A stretch of 64,000 bases of DNA from Burkholderia sp. (GTDB lineage: Bacteria > Pseudomonadota > Gammaproteobacteria > Burkholderiales > Burkholderiaceae), in the NCBI GenBank assembly GCA_031253835.1, contig JAIRVP010000054.1, forward strand, positions 222,754 through 286,753, in the 5' to 3' direction. A program made the position numbers and the translations under genes. This document shows positions 51,999 to 59,736 of the stretch, piece by piece. The notes beneath the pieces were generated by a model. It saw nothing but the letters and a program-made list of their open reading frames with translations. It made no database searches and was not told where the DNA came from. Each line of letters starts with the position of its first letter. Position 1 is the first letter of the stretch.

Positions 51999-52253
51999 TT
52001 ACTGCGCCGGCTGCATGCCCTGCGCGGCGGCCTTGTGCTGCGCGGCCTGCTCCTGCGCCTGCTTCTTCGCCATGTGGTGGCCGACGATACAGCCGCCGAC
52101 CGCACCGACGACCGCGTGGTGCCCCGCGTAGTGGCCGGCGACCCCGCCGACCACCGCACCCTTCATGCAGCCCGCCGCGTGCGCGCTGCCGATCGTTGCG
52201 AGCGCAACGACAGCGGCGGCGGCGCACAGCCTGATGTGTCGAATGGGCATCAT
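51999..52253 (-). CDS. Small secreted glycine-zipper-like protein
   Basis: An 84-residue exported protein with signal peptide ending GSAHA. The mature part AGCMKGAVVGGVAGHYAGHHAVVGAVGGCIVGHHM shows Gly-x3-Gly spacing typical of glycine-zipper membrane inserts, with two cysteines, and ends in a basic, Gln/Ala-rich tail. AGGAGAA lies before the two tandem ATGs. Function unknown; such proteins often sit in the outer membrane. Confidence 0.68.
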   Translation of the reverse strand: MMPIRHIRLCAAAAVVALATIGSAHAAGCMKGAVVGGVAGHYAGHHAVVGAVGGCIVGHHMAKKQAQEQAAQHKAAAQGMQPAQ

Positions 52254-52290
52254 GTTGTCATTCTCCTCTCGTGGTGATCAGCCGAGCCGC

Positions 52291-52596
52291 TTAGTCCCAG
52301 CGGCCGCCGCGCCAGCCGCCGCGGTCGCGCCACTCGTGCTCGCGCCATTCACGGCGGCGCCACTCGTGTTCGCGCCATTCGCGCTGACGCCAGCCATCGC
52401 CACGCCAGCCGTCATCGCGATAGCCGACCGGCGCGTACATGACGGGCGGCGGCGGTGCGACGTAGACCGGTGCGGGCGCCGCGTAGACGCCCGGCACGCC
52501 GATGCCGACCGACAGGTCGACGTGGGCCGATGCGACGCCCGAAGCTGCCAGCGCCGCTACACCGAGAACTGCACCGAGAATAAGTTTCTTGCTCAT
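52291..52596 (-). CDS. Small secreted Pro- and Arg/Trp-rich repeat protein
   Basis: A 101-residue exported protein. A signal peptide (MSKKLILGAVLGVAALAASGVASA) is followed by a Pro/Val/Tyr-rich stretch (YAAPAPVYVAPPPPVMYAPVGY) and a C-terminal run of short repeats of the form (R)EWREHEWR, rich in Arg, Trp and His. The DNA of the tail is repetitive too (CGCCATTC units at 52335-52390). AGGGAGT precedes the ATG. YXwGxW/PXPV-type exported proteins of unknown role look alike. Confidence 0.68.
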   Translation of the reverse strand: MSKKLILGAVLGVAALAASGVASAHVDLSVGIGVPGVYAAPAPVYVAPPPPVMYAPVGYRDDGWRGDGWRQREWREHEWRRREWREHEWRDRGGWRGGRWD

Positions 52597-52889
52597 CTCG
52601 CGACTCCCTGCACGTGTCGTGCGTCATGTGAATACGGTTCGGAGTCTAGGCACCGGACACTGACACAGGTGAAACGGGTATGCGAGACCGGTAACGGACG
52701 TTTACGGATGCCCGCAAAGCCTTGCCGGACAACGGAGAGGCCGCACTCGAAACACCGTTGCAGCGGCGCATCGGGCCGGTAAAAAAGGGAGTTTCGGCAT
52801 GAAACCGGGCGATTCGATCGGGCGCGCCGGCGTGCGCGGGAGGTGGACCGCCCGCATCGTGCGGCGCGAGCGGTTCGCAACAGCAGGCG
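52597..52889. other. Intergenic region
   Basis: About 290 bp between the small secreted protein start and the egtD stop. No gene, hairpin or clear promoter is recognised; composition is slightly AT-richer around 52620-52700, which may be the promoter of the secreted-protein gene. Confidence 0.45.
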
Positions 52890-53903
52890 CTACGCGCGGA
52901 TATCGTCGACGCTGCGCAGCCAGTGCACGCTGAACAGGTTGTCAGCGTCGGTCCACACGGTATCGGGCTCGAATCCCGCGCGGCGCGCGATCGCGTGGAA
53001 GCCGTCGATCGTGAACTTGTGCGAGTTCTCCGTGTGGATCCGCTCGCCGGCTTCGAAGCGGAACGCGTGGCCGCGCACGTGCACCGTCTGCGCGATGTCG
53101 CTGACGAGATGCATCTCGATGCGCTGCCGTTCGCGGTCGTAGAACGCGCAATGCGAGAACGCGTCGACGTCGAAGTCCGCGCCGAGCTCCGCGTTCGCGC
53201 GCACCAGCAGGTTCAGGTTGAACTGCGCGGTCACGCCCTGCGCGTCGTTGTACGCGTGGTGCAGCGTGCGCTCGTCCTTCACGAGATCGGCGCCGACCAG
53301 CAGGCCGCCGCCGCGCAGCAGCCGTGCGGCATCGCGCAGGAACGCGTCGGCTTCTTCCGGCGAGAAGTTGCCGATCGTCGAACCGGGAAAGAAGCCGATC
53401 CGCCGCCTTGGCGTCTCGGTCAGCTCGGCCAGTTGCTCGGCCTTCGTGTAGTCGGCCGCGATCGGCGCGACGTCGAGCCACGGATAGGCCGACCGCAGCC
53501 GCGCGGCCGCGCCGTGCAGGTAGTCGGCCGAGATGTCGACCGGCACGTAGCGCGCCGGCGCATTCGCGTAGTTGCCCGCGAACGCGTCGAGCAGCACGCG
53601 GATCTTCTCGAGCGAGCCCGCGCCGAATTCGACGATGTCCGCATGCGGGCCGACGCGCCGCACGATCTCGGCCGCGCGATCGCGCAGGATGCCGAGCTCG
53701 GTGCGCGTCGGATAGTACTCGGGCAGTTCGCAGATGCGATCGAACAGCTCGGAGCCGGCCGCATCGTAGAAGTATTTCGGCGAAATGCTGCGCGGCGTGC
53801 GCGACAGTCCGTCGATCAGGTCGCGCTCGAACGCGCTCGGCCGCGAATCGCGGGCGGGTTGCTGGCCACCGCTCGTGGCCGTCTGGTCAGACGTCTCGCG
53901 CAA
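52890..53903 (-). CDS. egtD: L-histidine N-alpha-methyltransferase (ergothioneine synthesis)
   Basis: A 337-residue SAM enzyme that trimethylates histidine to hercynine, the first step of ergothioneine synthesis. Marks are SPKYFYDAAGSELFDRICELPEYYPTRTE, IVEFGAGSLEKIRVLLDA (SAM site) and FFPGSTIGNFSPEEA, then the C-terminal IHTENSHKF and LFSVHWL. No ATG fits; I chose the TTG at 53903, which has GGGAG 6 bp upstream and overlaps the end of egtB by 17 bp, showing translational coupling. egtA, egtC and egtE are not in the window. Confidence 0.9.
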   Translation of the reverse strand: MRETSDQTATSGGQQPARDSRPSAFERDLIDGLSRTPRSISPKYFYDAAGSELFDRICELPEYYPTRTELGILRDRAAEIVRRVGPHADIVEFGAGSLEKIRVLLDAFAGNYANAPARYVPVDISADYLHGAAARLRSAYPWLDVAPIAADYTKAEQLAELTETPRRRIGFFPGSTIGNFSPEEADAFLRDAARLLRGGGLLVGADLVKDERTLHHAYNDAQGVTAQFNLNLLVRANAELGADFDVDAFSHCAFYDRERQRIEMHLVSDIAQTVHVRGHAFRFEAGERIHTENSHKFTIDGFHAIARRAGFEPDTVWTDADNLFSVHWLRSVDDIRA

Positions 53904-55110
53904 GTCGCACTCCCGTGAATTGCCAGCGTGCCGCCGGCGGAAAGAAATTGCGGTACGTCGGCCGTTCGTGCCCGGGCGGCGTCGCGATGCTGCTGCCGCG
54001 CAGGACCTGCTGGCCGACCATGAACTTGCCGTTGTATTCGGCCGCGACACCCGCGAGCGGCCGAAAGCCCGGATACGGCTCGTAGGACGAACGCGTCCAC
54101 TGCCAGACGTGTCCGAGCATCTGCTGGATGCCTTCAGCAGGGAACGCGGTTTCCCATTCGAATTCGGTCGGCAGCCGCGCGCCGGCCCATTCCGCATACG
54201 CAGCCGCTTCGTAGAAGCTCACGTGGCACACCGGCGCGTCGGGCGCGAGCGGCTCGACGCCGTGCAGGCCGAACGTGCGCCGCACGCGCGTGGCGGCCGC
54301 ATCGTCGTCGTCGGGCATCCAGTACGCGGGCCCTTGCCACCCTTCCCGTTGCACCGTGGCCCAGCCGTCCGACAGCCAGAACTCGGGGCGCACATAGCCG
54401 CCGTCGGCGACGAACGCGGCAAACTCCGCATTCGTCACGAGGCGGTTCGCGATCTCGTACGGCCGCACGAGCGCCGTGTGGCGCGGCCGTTCGTTGTCGA
54501 ACGAGAACGCATCGCCGTCGTGGCCGATCTCGACGAGCCCGCCCGGCTGGTGCAGCCAGCGCTGCACGCCCGCATCGCCCGCGGCCAGCGCGTCGCCGTC
54601 CATCCCGTTGCGCGGCCGGAACGCCGGCTTCAGCGGGTTGCACGAGAACGCATGCAGCATGTCGGTGACGATCAGCTCCTGGTGCTGCTGCTCGTGATGC
54701 AGGCCGAGCACGACCTCGGGCGCCATCGCGTCGAGCAGCGCCGCATCGGCGCCGGCCAGCGCGTGCAGCATCGCGTCGTCGACGTATTGCCGGTACGCGT
54801 GCACCTCGTCGAGCGACGGGCGCGTGAGCAGCCCGCGCTGCGGCCGCGGATGGCGCGGGCCGAGCGCTTCGTAATAGGAATTGAAGAGGAACTGGAAGGC
54901 GTCGTCGAACGGCGCGTAGCCAGGTACGCGGCGCATCAGCACGACGGTTTCGAAGAACCAGGTCGTATGCGCGAGGTGCCATTTCGTCGGACTCGCGTCG
55001 GGCATCGACTGCACGGCCTGGTCTTCGGCGGACAGCGTCGCGGTCAGCGCGACGCTATGGGTGCGCACGTCCTGGTAACGGCGCTGAAGCTGTGATGCTA
55101 GGAGGCTCAT
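53887..55110 (-). CDS. egtB: Ergothioneine sulfoxide synthase EgtB
   Basis: A 407-residue non-heme iron enzyme that joins hercynine to a thiol with O2. The DinB-like N-terminal domain holds the iron ligands (WHLAHTTWFFE near residue 48, and LHHEQQHQELIVTD with the HxxxH pair); the C-terminal FGE-sulfatase domain has FDNERPRHTALVRPY and PVCHVSFYEAAAYAEWAGARLPTEFEWE. The frame is open to 55305, but MSLLASQLQRRYQDVR at 55110 is the normal start. With no egtA (gamma-glutamylcysteine synthetase) or egtC nearby, cysteine could be the direct thiol donor, or those genes lie elsewhere. Confidence 0.92.
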   Translation of the reverse strand: MSLLASQLQRRYQDVRTHSVALTATLSAEDQAVQSMPDASPTKWHLAHTTWFFETVVLMRRVPGYAPFDDAFQFLFNSYYEALGPRHPRPQRGLLTRPSLDEVHAYRQYVDDAMLHALAGADAALLDAMAPEVVLGLHHEQQHQELIVTDMLHAFSCNPLKPAFRPRNGMDGDALAAGDAGVQRWLHQPGGLVEIGHDGDAFSFDNERPRHTALVRPYEIANRLVTNAEFAAFVADGGYVRPEFWLSDGWATVQREGWQGPAYWMPDDDDAAATRVRRTFGLHGVEPLAPDAPVCHVSFYEAAAYAEWAGARLPTEFEWETAFPAEGIQQMLGHVWQWTRSSYEPYPGFRPLAGVAAEYNGKFMVGQQVLRGSSIATPPGHERPTYRNFFPPAARWQFTGVRLARDV

Positions 55111-55618
55111 CGGTTTACCGTCCACGTCGCGATTCGCTGCGTTGCGTTGCCGGAAAAGGGAAAGCCTTGCGCGTGATGCGCGCGGCTGACGTGCGACCTG
55201 CTGCTGCGTCGTCGGGCAGCCGGCGCGCGCGCCGGGCCGCAGATGCGGCGTCACTTCATCTGCCCGTGCAGAACAGTATGGGCCAGAAATGTGAATGCTG
55301 CGCATCGGGATGCCGGCGAAACGCGATCGAAAGAAAAATGAAAGTGTCGAGTTCGCACGTGCCGAATGCGTGACGGCGCGGGGATGCCTGTCCGGGCGGG
55401 CTCTGCTGCGTGCCGGCCTGCGCGTACGGCTGCTGACGGCCCATGACAGCCGCGCGGTGTGCGAGTTTGTCTGATGAACGTCCGCGGTGTCGAACCGCTC
55501 TGCCCTTCACTTTCGATCCGCGTCCACACGCGCGCCAAAAAATTTTTTGCGTCGATGTCACACACGCAGTGGGCTCACTCGTCATATCACCGGAACCCAC
55601 ACGAAAGGAGAAGGAACC
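55111..55618. other. Divergent control region between egtB and the ECF41 operon
   Basis: About 500 bp with no recognisable gene. The right end carries an ECF41-type promoter (separate entry) and an AT tract at 55538-55548. The egtB side shows no clear promoter elements. Confidence 0.5.
55556..55583 (+). promoter_or_regulatory. ECF41-type sigma promoter
   Basis: TGTCACA at 55556-55562 and CGTC at 55580-55583 match the published ECF41 target consensus, with 17 bp between as I count it. It ends 35 bp before the start of the carboxymuconolactone decarboxylase gene, which is followed by the ECF41 sigma gene, so this is probably the autoregulated promoter of the pair. Confidence 0.75.
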
Positions 55619-56095
55619 ATGACTGCGAAACTCAATCCGTTTGCCGCCGCCCCCGCGCTGATGAAGAGCTGGATGACCGTGTCGGTCGCCGCTGCCGGGA
55701 GCCTCGAGCCGACGCTGATCGAGCTGGTCAAGATCCGCGCGTCGCAGATCAACGCGTGCGCGAACTGCATTAACATGCACACCGCCGAGGCGCGCGAGCA
55801 AGGCGAGACCGAGCAGCGCATCTACCTGCTGTCCGCGTGGCGCGAAGCGCCCTGCTACACCGACCGCGAACGCGCGGCGCTCGGCTGGACCGAGGCGCTC
55901 ACGCGGCTGTCGGAGGGCCACGCGGCGCACGAAGCGGCCTACGCGGCGCTGAACGACCACTTCAGCCAGGAGGAACAGGTGAAACTCACGCTGATGATCA
56001 ACGTGATCAACGGCTGGAACCGGCTCGCCGTCGGCTTCGGGCTGTGGATCGAACCGGCCGACGCGAAGGCGGCCGCCGCGAAGATGGTGGCCTGA
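55619..56095 (+). CDS. Carboxymuconolactone decarboxylase/AhpD-family protein
   Basis: A 158-residue AhpD-like protein with the redox motif ACANCINMHTAEAR (Cys-x2-Cys-x3-His), indicating peroxidase-linked or thiol redox activity more than lactone decarboxylation. GAAGGA lies just before the ATG. Genes of this family are the standard partners of ECF41 sigma factors, and the sigma gene starts on the last base of its stop codon. It probably reacts to, or removes, the stress the sigma factor senses. Confidence 0.92.
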   Translation: MTAKLNPFAAAPALMKSWMTVSVAAAGSLEPTLIELVKIRASQINACANCINMHTAEAREQGETEQRIYLLSAWREAPCYTDRERAALGWTEALTRLSEGHAAHEAAYAALNDHFSQEEQVKLTLMINVINGWNRLAVGFGLWIEPADAKAAAAKMVA

Positions 56096-56976
56096 TGACG
56101 AACCTCGACCCGGCCAAGGGCAGCGCCGAAGCACGGGCCGACGCGGCGGCGAGCTTCGACCCGCTGCGTCGCACGCTGATCCGCGTCGCATACCGGATGC
56201 TCGGTTCCGTCGCGGATGCCGAGGACATGGTGCAGGACGCGTTCATCCGCTGGATGGACGTCGACCGTACCGAGGTGCGCGTGCCCGAGGCGTTCCTGCG
56301 CCGCATGGTGATGCGCATGTGCCTCGACCAGCTGAAGTCCGCGCGGCACCAGCGCGAGACCTATATCGGCCCGTGGCTGCCCGAGCCGGTCGTCGAGGAG
56401 GATGAGCAGGAGGACGTCACGCTGCCGCTGTTGCTCGCGCTCGAACGGCTGTCGCCGCTCGAACGCGCGGCGTTCCTGCTGCACGACGTGTTCGGCCTCG
56501 AGTTCGACGAAGTGGCCACGACGATCCAGCGCGATGCGGCCGCGTGCCGGCAGCTCGCTGCGCGGGCGCGGACGCATGTGCGCGAGGCGCGGCCGCGGTT
56601 TCATGTCGAGAAGCAGCGCGGAATCGAGCTGGCCGAAGCGTTCTTCGCGGCGTCACGCAGCGGCGACATGCGCACGCTCGGCGCGATGCTCGCCGAGGAC
56701 GTGAGCCTGCATTCCGATGGCGGCGGCAAGCGCACGGCTGCCGGCAAGCCGGTCTTCGGCTTCGAGCCGGTGATGAAGGTGCACGAGTACCTGGCCGGGC
56801 TGTTCGCGACGCATGCATCGAAACTCGTGCGCGCCGGGTTCATCAACGGGCTGCCGGGGTTCGTCACGCTGGAAGCGGACGGCGAGCTGCAGACCACCGC
56901 GCTCGAGATCGACGACGGGAAGATCGTCGCGATCTATGTCGTGCGGAATCCTGACAAGTTGAAGCATCTGCATTGA
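56095..56976 (+). CDS. ECF41-group RNA polymerase sigma factor (SigJ-like)
   Basis: A 293-residue ECF sigma factor. Region 2 (residues about 20-85, GSVADAEDMVQDAFIRWMDV), region 4 (about 108-160) and a C-terminal SnoaL-like domain (about 175-290) that replaces an anti-sigma factor. All three ECF41 signatures are present: WLPEP (94-98) in the linker, DGGGK (208-212) and NPDKL (285-289) in the C-terminal domain. Its ATG overlaps the stop of the AhpD-like gene (TGATG). A matching promoter lies upstream of the pair. The activating signal is unknown in the group. Confidence 0.95.
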   Translation: MTNLDPAKGSAEARADAAASFDPLRRTLIRVAYRMLGSVADAEDMVQDAFIRWMDVDRTEVRVPEAFLRRMVMRMCLDQLKSARHQRETYIGPWLPEPVVEEDEQEDVTLPLLLALERLSPLERAAFLLHDVFGLEFDEVATTIQRDAAACRQLAARARTHVREARPRFHVEKQRGIELAEAFFAASRSGDMRTLGAMLAEDVSLHSDGGGKRTAAGKPVFGFEPVMKVHEYLAGLFATHASKLVRAGFINGLPGFVTLEADGELQTTALEIDDGKIVAIYVVRNPDKLKHLH

Positions 56977-57071
56977 CGGTGGCGCGAGCCTGCACCGCAT
57001 GCCATGCGGATGCATGGCGACGGCGCCGTCCGCCCTCTTCTTTCTGCTTCGCCGATTGCCGGCTACCGCGA

Positions 57072-57587
57072 TCAGTACATCGCGCCTCCGGCGTTGCCGA
57101 TCATGAACAGCAGTACGCCGAGCAGCGGCGTCGCGACGGCGAAGCCGGCCGCCGCCAGCCAGTTTGTGCCGCCTTGCGCCTCGAGCAGCGCGAGAAGCGA
57201 TTCGCGAGACGTCGCGTTCGGGCGCAGTTTTTCGATCCTGCGTTCGACGTGCCGCTTGTAGAGGCTGTTCCCGCACCAGCCGAGCGAGACCGCGATCCCG
57301 ATGGTGACCGGGTCGACCGTGCTCGATTCGAAGTATGTGGGGAAAAACAGCAACTCGACCAGCGTGATGCCGAGCGTGGCACCCAGCACAGCGGCCGCCT
57401 GCCAGTACATGCATCGGTACGCCATCCAGACCGGGCCGAGGAAGCACGCGGCCCAATTCCACGACAGCCGGTTCTTGCGCGATTCGGCGATCGCCCATTT
57501 GTGCTCGAACCAGGCGGCTTTCTTGCCGACGTAAGCGGCGATTTCGTCGTTGCTTGCGGACGATGCGGTGGTCGTGACCTCGAACAT
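57072..57587 (-). CDS. DUF2628-family membrane protein
   Basis: A 171-residue membrane protein. The cytoplasmic start (AAYVGKKAAWFEHKWAIAESRKNRLSWNWAACFLGPVWMAYRCMY) is the DUF2628 signature and is followed by two to three helices and a short tail with a last helix (LLGVLLFMIGNAGG). The function of the family is not known. It stands alone, convergent with the ECF41 sigma gene. Confidence 0.85.
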   Translation of the reverse strand: MFEVTTTASSASNDEIAAYVGKKAAWFEHKWAIAESRKNRLSWNWAACFLGPVWMAYRCMYWQAAAVLGATLGITLVELLFFPTYFESSTVDPVTIGIAVSLGWCGNSLYKRHVERRIEKLRPNATSRESLLALLEAQGGTNWLAAAGFAVATPLLGVLLFMIGNAGGAMY

Positions 57588-57884
57588 GATCGTGTGCTCT
57601 CAGCGTTGTTGTTTTTGATGCGGTGGAGATCGAGCGACGGTCGGAACAGCCGCGTCGATGCGCACACGATTCTACGCGCCGTGCAGCGGCAGTTGTGTGG
57701 CGGATCGGATTGTCGGTGACGATGCGATACCGGGCCGTGTATCGCACAACGCATCGGAGCTTCACGCGTTGTTTCGGACAGGAAAAGAAAAACGCCACGC
57801 GATGTTGCCGCGTGGCGTTTGTATGTTGGCGAGCCGCATTGCCTGTAGGCAAGTTGTGCTGCCAGACCCCTTCATTTTGTTCGT
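57588..57884. other. Intergenic region between DUF2628 gene and tRNA-Val
   Basis: About 300 bp. It holds the tRNA terminator (57782-57820) and, near 57600-57660, the probable DUF2628 promoter region. No gene is seen. Confidence 0.5.
57782..57820 (-). terminator. Terminator of the tRNA-Val transcript
   Basis: Perfect 10-bp stem AACGCCACGC / GCGTGGCGTT (57791-57800 with 57810-57819); on the minus strand it is followed by TTTTTCTTTTCC. It lies 65 bp past the tRNA 3' end. Confidence 0.85.
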
Positions 57885-57961
57885 TGGTAGGCTCGATTGG
57901 ATTCGAACCAACGACCCCCACCATGTCAAGGTGGTGCTCTAACCAACTGAGCTACGAGCCT
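57885..57961 (-). tRNA. tRNA-Val (anticodon GAC)
   Basis: A full cloverleaf on the minus strand. Acceptor AGGCTCG pairs with CGAGCCT; D arm GCTC/GAGC; anticodon stem CCACC/GGTGG around the loop TTGACAT, anticodon GAC (valine); T arm GTTGG/CCAAT with TTCGAAT loop; discriminator A and an encoded CCA. A T-rich terminator follows. No integrase or duplicated tRNA end is seen in the flanking DNA. Confidence 0.96.
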
Positions 57962-58127
57962 AAGAAGCCGCGAATTATAGAGAGGGTTTTCGAGGAGCAC
58001 AAGCCCCTTCGTGAAAATTTTTTGAATCGGCGCGTGCGGGCGCTGACGATCGATGGTGCCTGGCGATGCAGGGCTCGTCGCCTTCACCGCTTCGCATCAC
58101 AGCAAAACGCGTCGATGTGCGGCGAGG

Positions 58128-58480
58128 TTATCCACATTGCCCTCTGGATAACCGTCCGGCAAGCCTCTGGATTCACAGTGGAACGATTGAGGATATGTCG
58201 GCGAGTCCGTGAATCGACGAAAAGTTGTTCTGTGCTCCGCGGCGCTGTTCACGTGCGACACCCATGGTTATGCATCCCGCTTCGTGCTGAAAATTCAGTG
58301 CGTTACGGAGGTTATCCACTGTGGGGCACAGCGCTTGTTAACTATCACTACGTATATATACGAACTCTGTTAACCCCTTTGGATAAGCACAGTCCGTCGA
58401 CTGTGATCCGCCCGGGACAGGCACTGCGTGCAGCGCACAGAGAATCGAATCGGGAAGCTGTGAAGCACTTGGGTGAGACG
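58128..58480. other. Origin-like non-coding region with DnaA-box-like sites
   Basis: Part of a 590-bp gene-free stretch after tRNA-Val. It holds a perfect DnaA box TTATCCACA (58128-58136) and near matches TCTGGATAA (58143-58151), TTATCCACT (58312-58320) and TTTGGATAA (58378-58386). Between the last two lies a symmetric block: GTTAAC (58337-58342), an AT-rich palindrome CGTATATATACG (58351-58362) and a second GTTAAC (58369-58374). At 58441-58480 is a copy of the repeat described for 59737-60420. No replication gene is near. It may titrate DnaA or act as a control region; this is inference. Confidence 0.55.
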
Positions 58481-58548
58481 CGAGCCGTCATGTCTGTAGA
58501 ATCGCCGGCATCCAGGATGCAGAGGTCCGGCGGGCAGGCTCACGGCAC

Positions 58549-58683
58549 ATGACCGATTCTTCGTTGATCCGGCTCGATGCACTCGGTCTCGACTGCGGGG
58601 TGTCTGTCGATCGTGTCGGCAAGCCGTCCGGCGAGGACGTCGCGGAGATCGTGGGATGGCTCGCGAAGGAGGCAGGTCGATGA
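58549..58683 (+). CDS. Small ORF in a coupled unknown operon
   Basis: A 44-residue ORF (MTDSSLIRLDALGLDCGVSV, then DRVGKPSGEDVAEIVGWLAKEAGR). It has no membrane segment or known motif. Support is context: its stop overlaps the next ORF's ATG by 4 bp, and the next ORF's ribosome site (AAGGAGG) lies inside it. It could be a leader or a real small protein. Confidence 0.45.
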   Translation: MTDSSLIRLDALGLDCGVSVDRVGKPSGEDVAEIVGWLAKEAGR

Positions 58684-58937
58684 CGTACGAGGTCCTGATG
58701 GTGTCGCGCGGCGAGATTGTGCTGTCCGACGGAAGGCGTGCCGTGCGGGCGCCTGGCGAGGCGTTGCTGCCCGGCGTGGACAACGGTCCCGCGTTCGTCG
58801 TCTATGTCGATTCAATGAAGTACGTCGAGCCGATGGACGATGACGGGACGATCGATGCCGTCACGCGCCAGGCGGTGATGTCGGCGATCACGGCGTATTT
58901 CTCGTCGCGACGCTCGACGGTCGATTTCGAACCCTGA
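58680..58937 (+). CDS. Hypothetical protein in a coupled unknown operon
   Basis: An 85-residue acidic soluble protein (MTYEVLMVSRGEIVLSDGRR at the start; VTRQAVMSAITAYFSSRRST near the end). The ATG at 58680 is fixed by AAGGAGG 8 bp upstream and by overlap with the previous stop. No family is recognised. Small acidic proteins in compact accessory operons are often immunity or antitoxin proteins, but nothing here proves that. Confidence 0.65.
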   Translation: MTYEVLMVSRGEIVLSDGRRAVRAPGEALLPGVDNGPAFVVYVDSMKYVEPMDDDGTIDAVTRQAVMSAITAYFSSRRSTVDFEP

Positions 58938-58944
58938 GCCATCG

Positions 58945-59019
58945 ATGACGACGATCAACATGACGAAACCGAAGAAAGAGCCGGGTGACATGAGCACTGC
59001 CCGCAACCGGAGCCGGTAA
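58945..59019 (+). CDS. Very small ORF in a coupled unknown operon
   Basis: A 24-residue basic ORF (MTTINMTKPKKEPGDMSTAR, ending NRSR). Its TAA stop shares its last base with the ATG of the next gene (TAATG), the pattern of translational coupling, so it may serve as a leader for that gene. It is too short for any family call. Confidence 0.35.
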   Translation: MTTINMTKPKKEPGDMSTARNRSR

Positions 59020-59735
59020 TGGGGCCGATCGTCTGCCGTCGGCACGGATACGACAACGGGATCACGACGTCGACGGGCATTGCCGCGCGCATCCGGCAGC
59101 GCGGACAGTTCTTGTCCGGCGAACTGGTGAAGGTTTCGCTCGACCGGCCGAAATACAGCCGGGAAATGTGGATGCTGCGTGCCGAACTCGACGAGCACGA
59201 GGTCGATGCGACTTTTGTCGACAAGGTTGCGCACGTGAAGGCGTTTCCGAAGATTGCGGCGCTGGAGCGCTTGCGCGCGCATCTGTGTTCGGCGTGCCTG
59301 GACGAACTGCTCGTGCGCTCCGGCGAAACGCCGTATAAACCGACGACGAAAGAGCAGGCGTTCGACACGTCCGTTGTCGCGGCGAATGCGAAATGGCCTT
59401 CGAATCACGCGCAATGCGAGCTTCACGGGTTGATCCTGCCGACGCGGACCTCGCCGGATATCGAAACGGCGATCCTGACGATCGATGTGATTCGCGATCG
59501 TCACGTCGTGCAGGTGACGAATGGCAGCGCGAAGCACGAACCGAAGCACTGGTTCGACGAGGCGTTTTTGCGCAAGGTACTCGGGCCGGATATCGACATC
59601 GTCGAGTCGACGTTCCGGATCGACGATCGGGCTACGTTCGTGAGGCTCCGGGACGCCGGTGAGCGCGTGTGCCCGGTGTGTCTGCGGGAGGTGTTGAAGC
59701 GCAGCGATGTGATCGAAGAGGAGCCGTCGCAATGA
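59019..59735 (+). CDS. Unknown protein with two tandem zinc-binding-like units
   Basis: A 238-residue soluble protein with a clear internal duplication. Each half has Cys-x2-His-Gly followed about 84 residues later by Cys-x2-Cys-Leu-x-Glu: Cys6/His9 with Cys90/Cys93 (CSACLDELL), and Cys133/His136 with Cys218/Cys221 (CPVCLREVL). Four such ligands per half suggest one zinc ion each. I do not recognise a family. It is the last and largest gene of a four-ORF coupled set, and an imperfect repeat array begins right after it. Function not assigned. Confidence 0.7.
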   Translation: MGPIVCRRHGYDNGITTSTGIAARIRQRGQFLSGELVKVSLDRPKYSREMWMLRAELDEHEVDATFVDKVAHVKAFPKIAALERLRAHLCSACLDELLVRSGETPYKPTTKEQAFDTSVVAANAKWPSNHAQCELHGLILPTRTSPDIETAILTIDVIRDRHVVQVTNGSAKHEPKHWFDEAFLRKVLGPDIDIVESTFRIDDRATFVRLRDAGERVCPVCLREVLKRSDVIEEEPSQ

Positions 59736-59736
59736 T

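Noticed and set aside
57885..57961. Integration site of a genomic island at tRNA-Val
   Set aside because: No integrase gene and no duplicated tRNA 3' end was found on either side.
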